24,539 nt of DNA from Lachnospiraceae bacterium (GCA_900751785.1 CAADSM010000008.1:1-24539); one strand, 5' to 3'. Shown: positions 1-8,656, counted from the stretch's first letter. Translations and numbers: made by a program. The notes: generated from the sequence alone by a model not told the origin.

Positions 1-3000
1 ATCGGTCTTGTCGCCTTTCTTGAACTCCAGATACTGCATTGCCTTGATCAGATTGCTCCATGCTGTGTCCACATCGCTCTGTGTCACTGTGGTGTCGCCT
101 TCCTGAACTCTTGCAAGTACATCCTTCGCAGCCTGCAGTGCGTTCTCGAAGTTTTCTTTCACTGCATCTACAACACCGTCTGTGCTCGCGCCTTCAGCAA
201 GCTCGATCGCGTATTCCAGAACTGCTGTGGAAATATCTCCGCCCGGCTCAACCGGCTCTTCTTCGTCGACTCTGATGTCGAACATCGCCTCGAATCCGGC
301 ATATCCTACCGTTACTGTCACATTGCCTGCTTCCAGAGCTGTATCCAGACCAGGTGTGAATGTGAAGCTGCCTGCTGTCTCGTCAGAGTATGCTACATCT
401 GCTGTAGATCCGTCGCTGTAGCTTACTGTCAGAACAAGTCCGCTCGGATCAAGCGTCTCGCCCTCTGTGTAAACATTCTTAGTCGGAGCAGTCTTTACTG
501 CGATACCTGTAGCAGTTACTTCTGATCCTCCGCTCACCCTGATCTCAAATTCTGCGGATGCGCTTCCGGAATATCCGTACTGTCCAAGACCTGTAACGAT
601 TGCTGTTGCCGTTCCCTCAGCAGTGTTGTTCTCATAGGATACGATGTAGTCAACGCCGTATCTGAGTTCTGCACCGTCAAGAGCAACTGTGATCTCATCA
701 GCGCTCAGTGTTACCGGATGATCTTCATCTACAACATCCACTTCCTTCACTTCAGGAACTGTAACCTCTGCATTGCTGATGTCTGTCGTCTCTTCTGCCA
801 TTCTTACACGAAGCTCAGCCGCGCTCATGAATCTGTTATTTCCGGAATCGCCAAATGTGCTGAGACCTGTGAGACGAACATATTTTGCCATCATCGGCTG
901 ATCAAACACTGCCAGCTTCCAGCCTGCCGTATTTTCCCAGGATCCCGTAGATACAGCTGTCCACTCTTCGCCGTCCGTGCTTACTTCTACCAGATATTCA
1001 GAGACACGTCCATTCTCGCTTCCGTCACGTCCATAGTAACGAAGTGCATCGAGCATTGTCTCTTCTTCCAGTTCAAGCGTGATCCAGAAATCGGACATCG
1101 GAACTGTCACATTCCAGTTCGTATGCCACCATGTTCCGGTATTATTATCTACCGCATAGGATGCAGGTCCTTCATTTCCGCCTCCCGGATACTCGCTTGC
1201 TGCTGTTGCAGTTGTCTTTGTATAGTCGTAATCTCTGCTGTCATCCGCAGCGTCGCCTGCAGATGCGTCTACACCAAGGTTGATCGTAAATGTGTTTCTT
1301 GTACTGTGGTCCTCAGACTCGATGATCAGTTTTGCTGCGTTCTCATACGGCGGAATATATGTTACCGCTGCATTGTCTGCGCCTGCATACTGGATCGTAT
1401 CGATCAGGATCGCCTCTGTGTCAAAGTATCCGTTTGCCAGATCTGATGCACTTGCTTCCAGGCCATTGACTGACAGCGACTGAAGTGCTGCTGTAGAGTT
1501 CGTCGTATAGGAGCCTGTCCACTCGTTGATCATAACCTCTGTGATCGCTACACTCGGTTTAGACAGATCCGTACCTGTCGGATTCACAACACGAAGTTTT
1601 ACATAAGTTGCTAACTGCGGGTCAAAATTATATGTATATGCCTTGACCCTTGTCGGATTCTCGGACTCAGCGATCGTCTCTTCCGCCTCTACCTTTGTCC
1701 AGCTGTTGTCCTCGCCTGTTTCGGAGATATAGATCTCTGTCGTTCCGGCGTTCGGGAATCTCAGGCCACTGTAGTCTCTTGCGAAGTAAACAACGATCTC
1801 TCCGACTCTCTGCTGAGTATCATAGCGGAATGTAATCTCCGCATCATTGTCATTATTCTTGTTTGTATTCGTCCAGTTGCTCCATGCCGTGAGGTTAGCT
1901 CCGCCGCTTGTGTTGTCGCTGATCGCTGTATTTCCATCTTTGATCGCTTCAAGCGTATCTGACTGGAAGCCTGCCTCAATATCCTGGCTCAGGTTGGCTG
2001 CTCCTGTCACACTGTCGCCGATTGTAACCTGCTGCTCCTGCACACGTACAACAGCAGACACTGTCATCTCCTGTCCGAGTACATTCGCCGTACCTGTTAC
2101 CATCACCGGACCGACTTCATCATAGCTGCCCTCAGGCTCGCCCCACTCTACCGGGAAGGATGCGCTGATCACTTCGCCGTTCTGGAGCACTGCAGGTCTT
2201 GATTCCGGAAGCACCGGTTCTGTTCCGACCGGAACTGTAGTAGTGTAGTTGAGCAGTGCAGCCACCTGATCGATCATGTTGACCGTTACAGAAACTGTAT
2301 CGCCCGCCTCTGTCACACCTGCAACTGAGAATGTGCCTGTCTGTGCGATCTGGTCCTCTGAGATCTCATTCCATGTCACCGTCATGTCAGCCTCAGAATT
2401 GTCAGAATACACAGCTGTTACTGTCTCAGGCAGCTGAGGCATATTGCCGGTCTTCACATAATAGTTTCTGGACATCATGTAGTAGCTTAATGACGTTTCT
2501 CCGGACTCTTCTTCCACCGGTGTCGTATTGATCGTCACAACAGCCGGATCAAGTCCGTCCGCGCTTGCTGTTACTTTGATCTCGCCTGCGTTCTTCGTAG
2601 ACTGTACGATCGCAACAAGCTGACCGCTGAACGCATCCCTATTATCGTCCTGATAGGACTGATGATCTGCCTGCTCGCCATTGTCAACACCTACAAGCGT
2701 TCCTTCGCCTTCTACTGTAAACTTCACATTGTTTGCCGCATCAGGAACGATTTCACCATTTTCATCTTCAACGCTGACAGTAATATAGCTCAACTCTGTG
2801 CCGTCAGCCGCGATCTCTGTACGGTCGGCCTCTGCATCCAGCTTAGCCTCATCTCCGGTCGTCGTCACATAAGTACGTCCTTCAACCTGGTCGAGATCGA
2901 TCGCATTGCCTTCTGCGTCCCATGCCTCTGCTGAAATGGTTCCTTCTTCAAACGGTACATTCCATGTCAGATAGAGATTCTTATGGGCGGTTCCGTTTGC

Positions 3001-5253
3001 GCCTTCTCCCTCATAAATCTGATAGGTATATCCCGCATCCGTAGTCTTTGTCGTAAATTCCTTTGTTCCAAGATCCTTTACTTCTCCGTCTGCAGTAGTA
3101 AGCGTCAGTTTTACTTTCGCTGCATCTGTATATACAACGACCGGAACTTCTCCGCTTCCGTTTGTTGTCACGACATCTTCATTCCATGCGGGAAGAATAT
3201 GGAGCGTGTCAACGTCGTCGTTCCACTGGCTCTGATAAAAATAGTAGCTGTCCTTCGGAAGTCCTGCGGTATCAACGATACCGAAATAGGAGTTCTTCGG
3301 AGACGGCCAGGATGACACTGCCCCGGTGCTTGTTCCGTTCCACGGTGTAGGCTCGCCGATATAGTCAAAACCTGTCCATACATATTCACCGGCCACGAAA
3401 TCACGCTGGATCACATCATACCATGCGCTGCTTGCAAGAGCCCCCCAGCCTACTGCCGAGTTGTCATAAGACGTAAGGTTCTTATCTGCCGTCTGTGACG
3501 CGCCGCCGCTTCCTAATCTGTCATAAATACCGCGGCTGTTGACCGATGAAGCCGTCTCTGATCCGTAGATAGGCCAGTCCGGACTTGCTTCGTGCTGCGT
3601 ATCATACTGCGATCCGTTTGTATAGTTGAGGCCTACTGCCCCGCCGGCCTGGGCAAGCGAATCCATAATATTATATGCTGTTCCGGATGTATTACCTTTA
3701 ACATTATTATCGCCTCTTGTGACAGGCCTTGTCGAATCAAGCTCCTGAGCCCATGCGATCAGCTTGCTCTGTGCATCTGCATAAGTCTGGTTAAGACCAT
3801 AGGCTGTTCCTTCCTGCACCTCGTTTCCGAGAGACCACATAATCACGGAAGGAGCATTCTGTCCTCTCTTGATCATGGCGGTCAGATCGAACTGTGCCCA
3901 TGTCATTCCTGATTCTGCCCCGATGATTTCGTTACCGTCATCAATTGTCTGGTCAAACCATACAGAATAGTCATTGGAATTGCCGTTTTTCGGATACATC
4001 CAGCCGTCGAACGCCTCATCGATCACAAGGATTCCCTGCTCGTTGCACGCCTCGATCAGCTCGTCTGCAGCCGGGTTGTGTGTTACGCGGATAGAGTTGC
4101 ATCCCATCTCTTTCAGGATTTTCACCTGACGGTTGATCGCATCCTCCCATGCCTCTGCTCCAAGGGCTCCCTGATCGTGGTGCATGCAGACGCCCTTCAG
4201 CTTCATATTCTCTCCGTTTAATGAGAAACCTGTATTGGCATCAAGATTAAAGTAGCGGTAACCAAATTCTGTGTCATATGTATCGACAACAGTGTCACCA
4301 ACCTTCACTTCTGTTCTCACAGTATAGAGTGCCGGGTTATCGGATGTGTCCCACAGTGTCGGATTATTTACCGGTACTGTTGCATCGATATCTGCGCTCG
4401 CGCCGGCAGCTACTTCTACAGCCTCTGTCGTCACAGTTCCGATGCTGTCCTCTGCATCTCCGTCTTTCGGGAATACAGTATTTGTAAGTGTTACATTCTG
4501 TGCTTCTGCGGAATCATTTACCACAGTTGTGCTGACGTTCGTGCTTACCGTGCCGCCAGCTTCTTCCTCCAGGTTCGGAGTCTCGATCTTTGTTCCGTAC
4601 AGATCGACATGTACCGGATCTGTGATCGTCAGATCCACGCTCCTGTAGATACCGCTTCCTGAATACCAGCGGCTGGACGGAGTCTGGTGATTTACCTTTA
4701 CAGTGATCACATTGTCTCCGCCGTAATTTACATAATCAGTAATATCGAAGGAGAACGGTGTGTATCCGTAAGGATGGCTTCCGACCTCATGGCCGTTTAC
4801 CCAGATCGTAGAATTCATGTAAACTCCGCCGAAATCAATCCGAATCCTCTTGCCTTCCGCACTGCTGTCAACGGTAAAGTTCTTCCTGTACCATCCGGTT
4901 CCTCCCGGAAGATAGCCGCTTTCTGCTTCCCCGGATGTCGAATAATCCTGCTCGATGCTGTAATCGTGCGGAAGATTCACCTGCTCCCAGCTCGAGTCAT
5001 TGAAGCCCGGGTCCTCTGCGCCCGATGCGTCGCCCAGATAGAATTTCCAGTTGTCGTTGAAATTCTCCGAGCGTTCTGTTCCGGAATAGCTGTTTACATA
5101 GACAGCTTCCGGGTCAGAACTCATCTGCACGTCTGAATCCGAAGCAACCCTGACCAGCGGGCCGGCAGCGTACGCCGTAGCGGGCACCATACCAAGTGTC
5201 AGTGCCGCTGCCATTGCCATTGCGCCTACTCTTTTTAAATTGCGCTTCTTCAT
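1..5253 (-). CDS. Secreted multidomain GH2 beta-galactosidase-type glycosidase (partial, C-terminus off window)
   Basis: Open for 1751 codons from ATG at 5253 (GGGAGG upstream) to the left edge. Residues 1-29 are a signal peptide (KKRNLKR, hydrophobic core, ATAYA cleavage site). GH2 sugar-binding domain about 60-220, GH2 Ig-like domain 222-330, TIM barrel 330-630. The acid/base is E478 in SLGNEV and the nucleophile is E566 in YGSETAS. A DUF4982-like domain (about 690-785), a GH2 C5/invasin-like domain (800-905), two Big_4-like repeats (928-1071), a first discoidin-like domain (1077-1230), an F5/8 type C/CBM32 domain (about 1348-1480), an Ig/FN3-like module (1490-1576), a Big_3 domain (1575-1657) and a FIVAR helical module (1672 onward) follow. 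The family hydrolyses beta-galactosides of host or dietary glycans outside the cell. The layout resembles BgaA/BbgIII-type enzymes, so a cell-wall anchor beyond the edge is expected. Exact substrate is unknown; beta-glucuronidase or another GH2 specificity is possible. Confidence 0.93.
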   Translation of the reverse strand, partial: MKKRNLKRVGAMAMAAALTLGMVPATAYAAGPLVRVASDSDVQMSSDPEAVYVNSYSGTERSENFNDNWKFYLGDASGAEDPGFNDSSWEQVNLPHDYSIEQDYSTSGEAESGYLPGGTGWYRKNFTVDSSAEGKRIRIDFGGVYMNSTIWVNGHEVGSHPYGYTPFSFDITDYVNYGGDNVITVKVNHQTPSSRWYSGSGIYRSVDLTITDPVHVDLYGTKIETPNLEEEAGGTVSTNVSTTVVNDSAEAQNVTLTNTVFPKDGDAEDSIGTVTTEAVEVAAGASADIDATVPVNNPTLWDTSDNPALYTVRTEVKVGDTVVDTYDTEFGYRYFNLDANTGFSLNGENMKLKGVCMHHDQGALGAEAWEDAINRQVKILKEMGCNSIRVTHNPAADELIEACNEQGILVIDEAFDGWMYPKNGNSNDYSVWFDQTIDDGNEIIGAESGMTWAQFDLTAMIKRGQNAPSVIMWSLGNEVQEGTAYGLNQTYADAQSKLIAWAQELDSTRPVTRGDNNVKGNTSGTAYNIMDSLAQAGGAVGLNYTNGSQYDTQHEASPDWPIYGSETASSVNSRGIYDRLGSGGASQTADKNLTSYDNSAVGWGALASSAWYDVIQRDFVAGEYVWTGFDYIGEPTPWNGTSTGAVSSWPSPKNSYFGIVDTAGLPKDSYYFYQSQWNDDVDTLHILPAWNEDVVTTNGSGEVPVVVYTDAAKVKLTLTTADGEVKDLGTKEFTTKTTDAGYTYQIYEGEGANGTAHKNLYLTWNVPFEEGTISAEAWDAEGNAIDLDQVEGRTYVTTTGDEAKLDAEADRTEIAADGTELSYITVSVEDENGEIVPDAANNVKFTVEGEGTLVGVDNGEQADHQSYQDDNRDAFSGQLVAIVQSTKNAGEIKVTASADGLDPAVVTINTTPVEEESGETSLSYYMMSRNYYVKTGNMPQLPETVTAVYSDNSEADMTVTWNEISEDQIAQTGTFSVAGVTEAGDTVSVTVNMIDQVAALLNYTTTVPVGTEPVLPESRPAVLQNGEVISASFPVEWGEPEGSYDEVGPVMVTGTANVLGQEMTVSAVVRVQEQQVTIGDSVTGAANLSQDIEAGFQSDTLEAIKDGNTAISDNTSGGANLTAWSNWTNTNKNNDNDAEITFRYDTQQRVGEIVVYFARDYSGLRFPNAGTTEIYISETGEDNSWTKVEAEETIAESENPTRVKAYTYNFDPQLATYVKLRVVNPTGTDLSKPSVAITEVMINEWTGSYTTNSTAALQSLSVNGLEASASDLANGYFDTEAILIDTIQYAGADNAAVTYIPPYENAAKLIIESEDHSTRNTFTINLGVDASAGDAADDSRDYDYTKTTATAASEYPGGGNEGPASYAVDNNTGTWWHTNWNVTVPMSDFWITLELEEETMLDALRYYGRDGSENGRVSEYLVEVSTDGEEWTAVSTGSWENTAGWKLAVFDQPMMAKYVRLTGLSTFGDSGNNRFMSAAELRVRMAEETTDISNAEVTVPEVKEVDVVDEDHPVTLSADEITVALDGAELRYGVDYIVSYENNTAEGTATAIVTGLGQYGYSGSASAEFEIRVSGGSEVTATGIAVKTAPTKNVYTEGETLDPSGLVLTVSYSDGSTADVAYSDETAGSFTFTPGLDTALEAGNVTVTVGYAGFEAMFDIRVDEEEPVEPGGDISTAVLEYAIELAEGASTDGVVDAVKENFENALQAAKDVLARVQEGDTTVTQSDVDTAWSNLIKAMQYLEFKKGDKTD

Positions 5254-5293
5254 GTTTTTCCTCCCATTCTTTAATGTATTGAAGGCTTGTTAC

Positions 5294-5349
5294 GAAAACA
5301 AAAAAGGCCAGACGTCCACCTGCTTACCTCCACACGAACATCTGGTCTT
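5294..5349 (-). terminator. Leader intrinsic terminator (attenuator) of the GH2 gene
   Basis: On the minus strand AAGACCAGATGT (5349-5338) pairs with ACGTCTGGCCTT (5315-5304): ten Watson-Crick pairs, one G-U and one mismatch, with a 22-nt loop. A T-rich run (TTTTTTGTTTT) follows. It lies about 40 nt upstream of the GH2 start and no gene precedes it on that strand, so it acts in the leader rather than at a gene end. Its 5' arm shares 6 nt with the antiterminator element at 5344-5372, so the two structures exclude each other. Confidence 0.85.
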
Positions 5350-5372
5350 GCCTGCATTATCAGTAACAACCC
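5344..5372 (-). promoter_or_regulatory. RAT element: BglG/LicT/SacT-type ribonucleic antiterminator
   Basis: The minus strand reads GGGTTGTTACTG, a 5-nt loop ATAAT, then GCAGGCAAGACC. This matches the bgl/lic RAT pattern (GGATTGTTACTG, loop, GCAGGCAAAACC) except for two positions outside the loop. The outer GG/CC pairing, the internal G-A mismatch and the inner CTG/CAG stem are kept. In known systems a PTS-controlled antiterminator protein binds this RNA and blocks the overlapping terminator. The element begins within a few bases of the predicted transcription start. No antiterminator gene is present in the window. Confidence 0.88.
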
Positions 5373-5383
5373 AACTTACGATT

Positions 5384-5412
5384 ATTTTAACGTTTTTGAC
5401 ATTTTTTCACAA
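5384..5412 (-). promoter_or_regulatory. Promoter of the GH2 gene
   Basis: TTGTGA (5412-5407), a 17-nt spacer, then TAAAAT (5389-5384) on the minus strand. The predicted start near 5377 places the RAT at the very 5' end of the transcript, as in known BglG-controlled leaders. Confidence 0.75.
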
Positions 5413-5422
5413 TCGTTTTCAT
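5408..5422 (-). promoter_or_regulatory. Possible cre-like (CcpA) site overlapping the -35 box
   Basis: ATGAAAACGATTGTG on the minus strand fits the degenerate Gram-positive cre pattern WTGNAANCGNWNNCW except for one position near its 3' end. It covers the -35 box, where CcpA binding would repress. Catabolite repression together with RAT control is common for glycosidase genes, but this motif is weak and may be chance. Confidence 0.3.
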
Positions 5423-5505
5423 AAAAGAATCCCTTTTTCTGCTAATTGCACAAGATTGTCTTGATTTTTATCCTGTTTATCCTGTTTTTTTGGTGGTTTT
5501 TACTT

Positions 5506-5533
5506 TTCACGAATGTGACATATATGATATACT
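5506..5533 (+). promoter_or_regulatory. Promoter of the small membrane protein / DUF975 operon
   Basis: TTCACG (5506-5511), a 16-nt spacer, then TATACT (5528-5533), preceded by TGA to give an extended -10 (TGATATACT). It is divergent from the GH2 promoter and lies about 50 nt before the first gene. Confidence 0.6.
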
Positions 5534-5586
5534 GTTAACATATTTATCTGTCACAAAATTTATCGATCAAACACGGAGGATTATCT

Positions 5587-5961
5587 ATGAAAAAGAGCAG
5601 ATTACTGCACATCGTTTCCATTATCATCATCATACTCAGCACGATTTCCGTCGTTTACGGTTCGATCGCTATCCTTACCTACAATTCCATGACCAGTATA
5701 ATGGAAGCCGAAGGGCTGGCGAATTATTCGATCGGCGTTTACACATTTTCTCTGATCGGCGCCTGCGTTGAACTGGCGGCAGGCATCGCCGGCGTGATGT
5801 ACAGATCCCGGAAGACCGTACTGATCCTCGGTATCCTGTACTGCCTCTATATCCTGGGAAGCCTCTGCTTTTCTGCTGTTACAGGCGGTTTCAGTGTCTC
5901 CGGACTTTCCAGCTGCATCCTTCCCGCTCTGTTCATGTGGGGATGGCATCAGTCGAAGTAA
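5587..5961 (+). CDS. Small four-helix membrane protein of unknown function
   Basis: 124 residues with RBS CGGAGG before the ATG. There are four likely membrane segments (about 7-29, 51-73, 77-97 and 103-121), a basic start (KKSR) and a basic stretch YRSRK between helices 2 and 3, consistent with a polytopic cytoplasmic-membrane protein. I do not recognise a named family and no catalytic motif is visible. It sits 21 nt before the DUF975-CmpB gene on the same strand, with no terminator between, so the two are probably co-transcribed from the extended -10 promoter at 5506-5533. A shared membrane-related role is only an inference from that pairing. Confidence 0.8.
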   Translation: MKKSRLLHIVSIIIIILSTISVVYGSIAILTYNSMTSIMEAEGLANYSIGVYTFSLIGACVELAAGIAGVMYRSRKTVLILGILYCLYILGSLCFSAVTGGFSVSGLSSCILPALFMWGWHQSK

Positions 5962-5982
5962 ACGCAGTCTGGAGGGAACGAT

Positions 5983-7569
5983 ATGTGGAAGCAAAAAACG
6001 CTTAAGAAAAAAGTACGCACGGCATTAAAGCAGAACTACTGGACCGTTGTCTCTGTCTGCTTCCTTATTGCCCTGCTCACGAGTGCTTACCCTGCCTCAA
6101 CGACCTTTGTCGGCTCCCATGCTGTCAATCCCGACAGTACTCTGCTGATAGCCGGGCCGTTCTCGCCGGATTCCTCCAACTCCGGGGTCATCAGCGAGAC
6201 GTTCCAGAACTTTTTGGGAGACACCGCTGTTTCTGATTTTTTTGCTTCAGACCATGCCTATCCTGTCGATCTGCTGATCGACCTTTTCTCGCCAGGCATT
6301 TCGGTGGTGATTTCTCTTCTGCGCGCTGTCAACAGCTATATTGCTGAGAACTGGAATACCTCAACCTTTTTCCTCATCCTCGGAGTGTTCACCGCGCTGT
6401 CCTATCAGCTTTTGGTCAGCAATGTGCTCATCGTCGGGGAAAAGCGCTTCTTTCTCGAGCAGCACAGCTACAGGAAAACGCCGATCTCCAAGATTTTCTG
6501 CCTTTACAAGCTGCGCTGTCTCGCAGGACCGGTATGGATCATGTTCTGCCGCTCCCTCTTCCAGGCGCTCTGGAACCTGACGGTAATCGGCGGACTCATA
6601 AAATTTTATGAATATCGGATGATCCCGTTCATTCTCGCGGAAAATCCGAAGATAAGCCGGAAGAACGCTTTCTTCCTGTCGCGTCAGCTGATGAACCATA
6701 ATAAATGGAAGCTTTTCCGCCTGCATCTTTCTTTTTTGGGCTGGAAAATCCTCTCCATCCTCTCATTCGGCATACTGGACCTGGCTTTTGTCAATCCTTA
6801 TCTGACCGGATGCGAAGCCGAGCTTTATCTGACGCTGCGCAGGAACTATGTCCTCTCCCGCTCGCCCCGCTATGAGTTTTTAAACGACTCCTATCTGGAG
6901 CACGTGCCGTCCGAGGACGAACTCCTCATCAGCAAAGCGCTGTACGACGACTCGAGAGGACCCTATACGAAGATTTCTTATTTTGCTCCGGAACAGTATC
7001 CGGTATTTCTCTTTTCCGTGCAGCCTCCGTTCAGCGCGGTGCGCTCACCGGTAAAGGCAAACCGGAAATACAGCTTTCTATCCCTTGTATTTCTGTTCCA
7101 CGCATTTTCCCTGCTGGGATATGCAGGCGAAGTGCTGATCCAGCTGATCACAAACGGCTCTCTTCCGGATCTGCCCATGCCCTTTGCGCCATGGCTGCCC
7201 ATTTACGGATTATACGGCGTCCTCATCCTTCTTATTGTAAAACATTTTTATGAGAAGCCGGCGCTGGTATTTCTGCTGAACTTTATCATCTATACAGTGC
7301 TGGAGTATCTTGTCAGCCTGGCGGGCGAGCTTTGGCTGGGATGCCGGCTTTGGGATTACAGCGGATATTTTCTGAATCTTAACGGAAGAGTATATGTAGG
7401 CGGATCTGTTAGCGTCGCCATGCTCGGCTGTACCTTCCTCTATTATCTCGCGCCCAGACTCACGGACCTCTTCCTGAAGCTGAAGAAGGATCTGCGCATC
7501 CTTCTGTGCATTGTCCTGTCCGTTCTTTTTATCGCCGCCGCGGTCTTATCCATGCTGCACTATCTGTAA
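5983..7569 (+). CDS. DUF975 - CmpB (putative ABC-transporter type IV) fusion membrane protein
   Basis: 528 residues with RBS GGAGGG. The N-terminal half (1-305) is DUF975-like: a basic start with ALKQNYW at 14-20, then the family block EYRMIPFILAENPKIS at 210-225, followed by SRQLMNHNKWKLF and FLGWKILSILSFGIL, and the NPYL motif at 271. A hydrophilic linker (about 300-360) leads to a second membrane domain (362-495) with GYAGEVLIQL, LWDYSGYFLNLNGRV (456-470) and GGSVSVAMLG, typical of the ABC_trans_CmpB family (PF06541). Both families are common in Firmicutes and neither has a firmly known biochemical role. Single-domain versions usually occur as separate genes, so the fusion suggests they work together. 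It has about ten membrane segments and no ATPase motif, so calling it a transporter would be unsupported. Confidence 0.82.
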   Translation: MWKQKTLKKKVRTALKQNYWTVVSVCFLIALLTSAYPASTTFVGSHAVNPDSTLLIAGPFSPDSSNSGVISETFQNFLGDTAVSDFFASDHAYPVDLLIDLFSPGISVVISLLRAVNSYIAENWNTSTFFLILGVFTALSYQLLVSNVLIVGEKRFFLEQHSYRKTPISKIFCLYKLRCLAGPVWIMFCRSLFQALWNLTVIGGLIKFYEYRMIPFILAENPKISRKNAFFLSRQLMNHNKWKLFRLHLSFLGWKILSILSFGILDLAFVNPYLTGCEAELYLTLRRNYVLSRSPRYEFLNDSYLEHVPSEDELLISKALYDDSRGPYTKISYFAPEQYPVFLFSVQPPFSAVRSPVKANRKYSFLSLVFLFHAFSLLGYAGEVLIQLITNGSLPDLPMPFAPWLPIYGLYGVLILLIVKHFYEKPALVFLLNFIIYTVLEYLVSLAGELWLGCRLWDYSGYFLNLNGRVYVGGSVSVAMLGCTFLYYLAPRLTDLFLKLKKDLRILLCIVLSVLFIAAAVLSMLHYL

Positions 7570-7669
7570 GTCTGCGGTTGATTTTTACAGGAAATAATAG
7601 TAAACTTTTCGTATACTCTATGGTGAACGTGAACATAGAAATTCTAAGAAATGAAAGGAAATAGATAAG

Positions 7670-8599
7670 ATGAAAAAACGAGTTGTAGTAGCTCTGGGAC
7701 ACCGTGCCCTGGGAACCACGCTTCCCGAACAGAAAATAGCAGTAAAGCATACCGCAAAATGTATCGCCGACCTGATCGAGGAGGGATACCAGATTGCGAT
7801 CACCCACAGCAACGCGCCGCAGATCGGCATGATCCATACAGCGATGAATGAATTTGCCAAGGCTCATCCGGAATATACCGCCTGCCCGATGTCTGTGTGC
7901 TCGGCCATGAGCCAGGGCTATATCGGATACGATCTGCAGAACGGGATCCGCGAAGAGCTTTTAAACCGCGGGATCTACCGCACAGTCAGCACCGTGCTCA
8001 CCCAGGTCATTGTAGATCCCTATGACGATGCTTTCTACACCCCGACGAAGGTGCTCGGCCGCTATATGAACGCGCAGGAAGCGAACGAAGAAAGGAAGAA
8101 GGGGAATTATGTCATCGAGGAGGCCGGCAAAGGCTTCCGCCGTGTCGTATGTGCCCCGAACCCGGTGAAGATCGTAGAGCTGGATGCGGTGAATGCGCTG
8201 CTTGACGCTGACCAGATCGTTGTAGCTGCCGGAGGCGGCGGCATCCCGGTCCTTGAGCAGGACAACCATCTGAAGGGCGCCAGCGCCGTCATCGAGAAGG
8301 ATCTTGCGGCCGGCAAGCTGGCAGAGGGCATCAATGCGGATATGCTCATCATCCTGACAAACGTCGAAAAAGTGTGCATCAATCTCGGACAGCCAGACGA
8401 AGAGCCGCTGGGCGAGATCTCTGTACAGCAGGCGAAGGACTATATGGAGCAGGGACATTTCGGAATCTACAACATGCTCCCGAAGTTCAAAGCCGCCGTC
8501 GACTTCATTGAAGGGCGCGAAGGCCGCTGTGCCTATATCACCTCGTTCGACAAAGTTAAGGACGCGCTGAAAGGAAAGACAGGAACCGTGATCCGCTGA
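7670..8599 (+). CDS. arcC: Carbamate kinase (variant active-site loop)
   Basis: 309 residues, the normal length for the family (amino-acid kinase fold, ATP + carbamate = ADP + carbamoyl phosphate, cytoplasmic). RBS GAAAGGAAAT before the ATG. Family landmarks: VLTQVIVDPYDDAF (109-122), PTKVLGR (125-131), AGGGGIPVLEQ (187-197), AVIEKDLAAGKLAEG (206-220), VCINLG (235-240), GHFGIYNMLPKF (262-273) and TGTVIR at the end. The glycine-rich first loop is GHRALG at 10-15 instead of the usual GGNAL. The second loop is HSNAPQIG at 46-53 instead of HGNGPQVG. No arginine deiminase or carbamoyltransferase gene is nearby. A -10-like TATACT at 7612-7617 suggests its own promoter, but no convincing -35 is visible. 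It is closed by a strong terminator at 8623-8656. The symbol is by family and the physiological pathway is not determined. Confidence 0.85.
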   Translation: MKKRVVVALGHRALGTTLPEQKIAVKHTAKCIADLIEEGYQIAITHSNAPQIGMIHTAMNEFAKAHPEYTACPMSVCSAMSQGYIGYDLQNGIREELLNRGIYRTVSTVLTQVIVDPYDDAFYTPTKVLGRYMNAQEANEERKKGNYVIEEAGKGFRRVVCAPNPVKIVELDAVNALLDADQIVVAAGGGGIPVLEQDNHLKGASAVIEKDLAAGKLAEGINADMLIILTNVEKVCINLGQPDEEPLGEISVQQAKDYMEQGHFGIYNMLPKFKAAVDFIEGREGRCAYITSFDKVKDALKGKTGTVIR

Positions 8600-8622
8600 A
8601 CTGAATAAAGAACTATTTTCAC

Positions 8623-8656
8623 AGAAAACCGGGGAAACCCGGTTTTCTTTTGTTTA
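8623..8656 (+). terminator. Rho-independent terminator after carbamate kinase
   Basis: An 11-bp perfect stem, AGAAAACCGGG (8623-8633) with CCCGGTTTTCT (8638-8648), closed by a GAAA tetraloop and followed by TTTTGTTT. It begins 24 nt after the stop codon. Confidence 0.95.

Noticed and set aside
718..1446. 242-codon plus-strand frame over the GH2 gene
   Set aside because: Cys- and Arg-rich translation opposite the continuous 1751-codon glycosidase frame.
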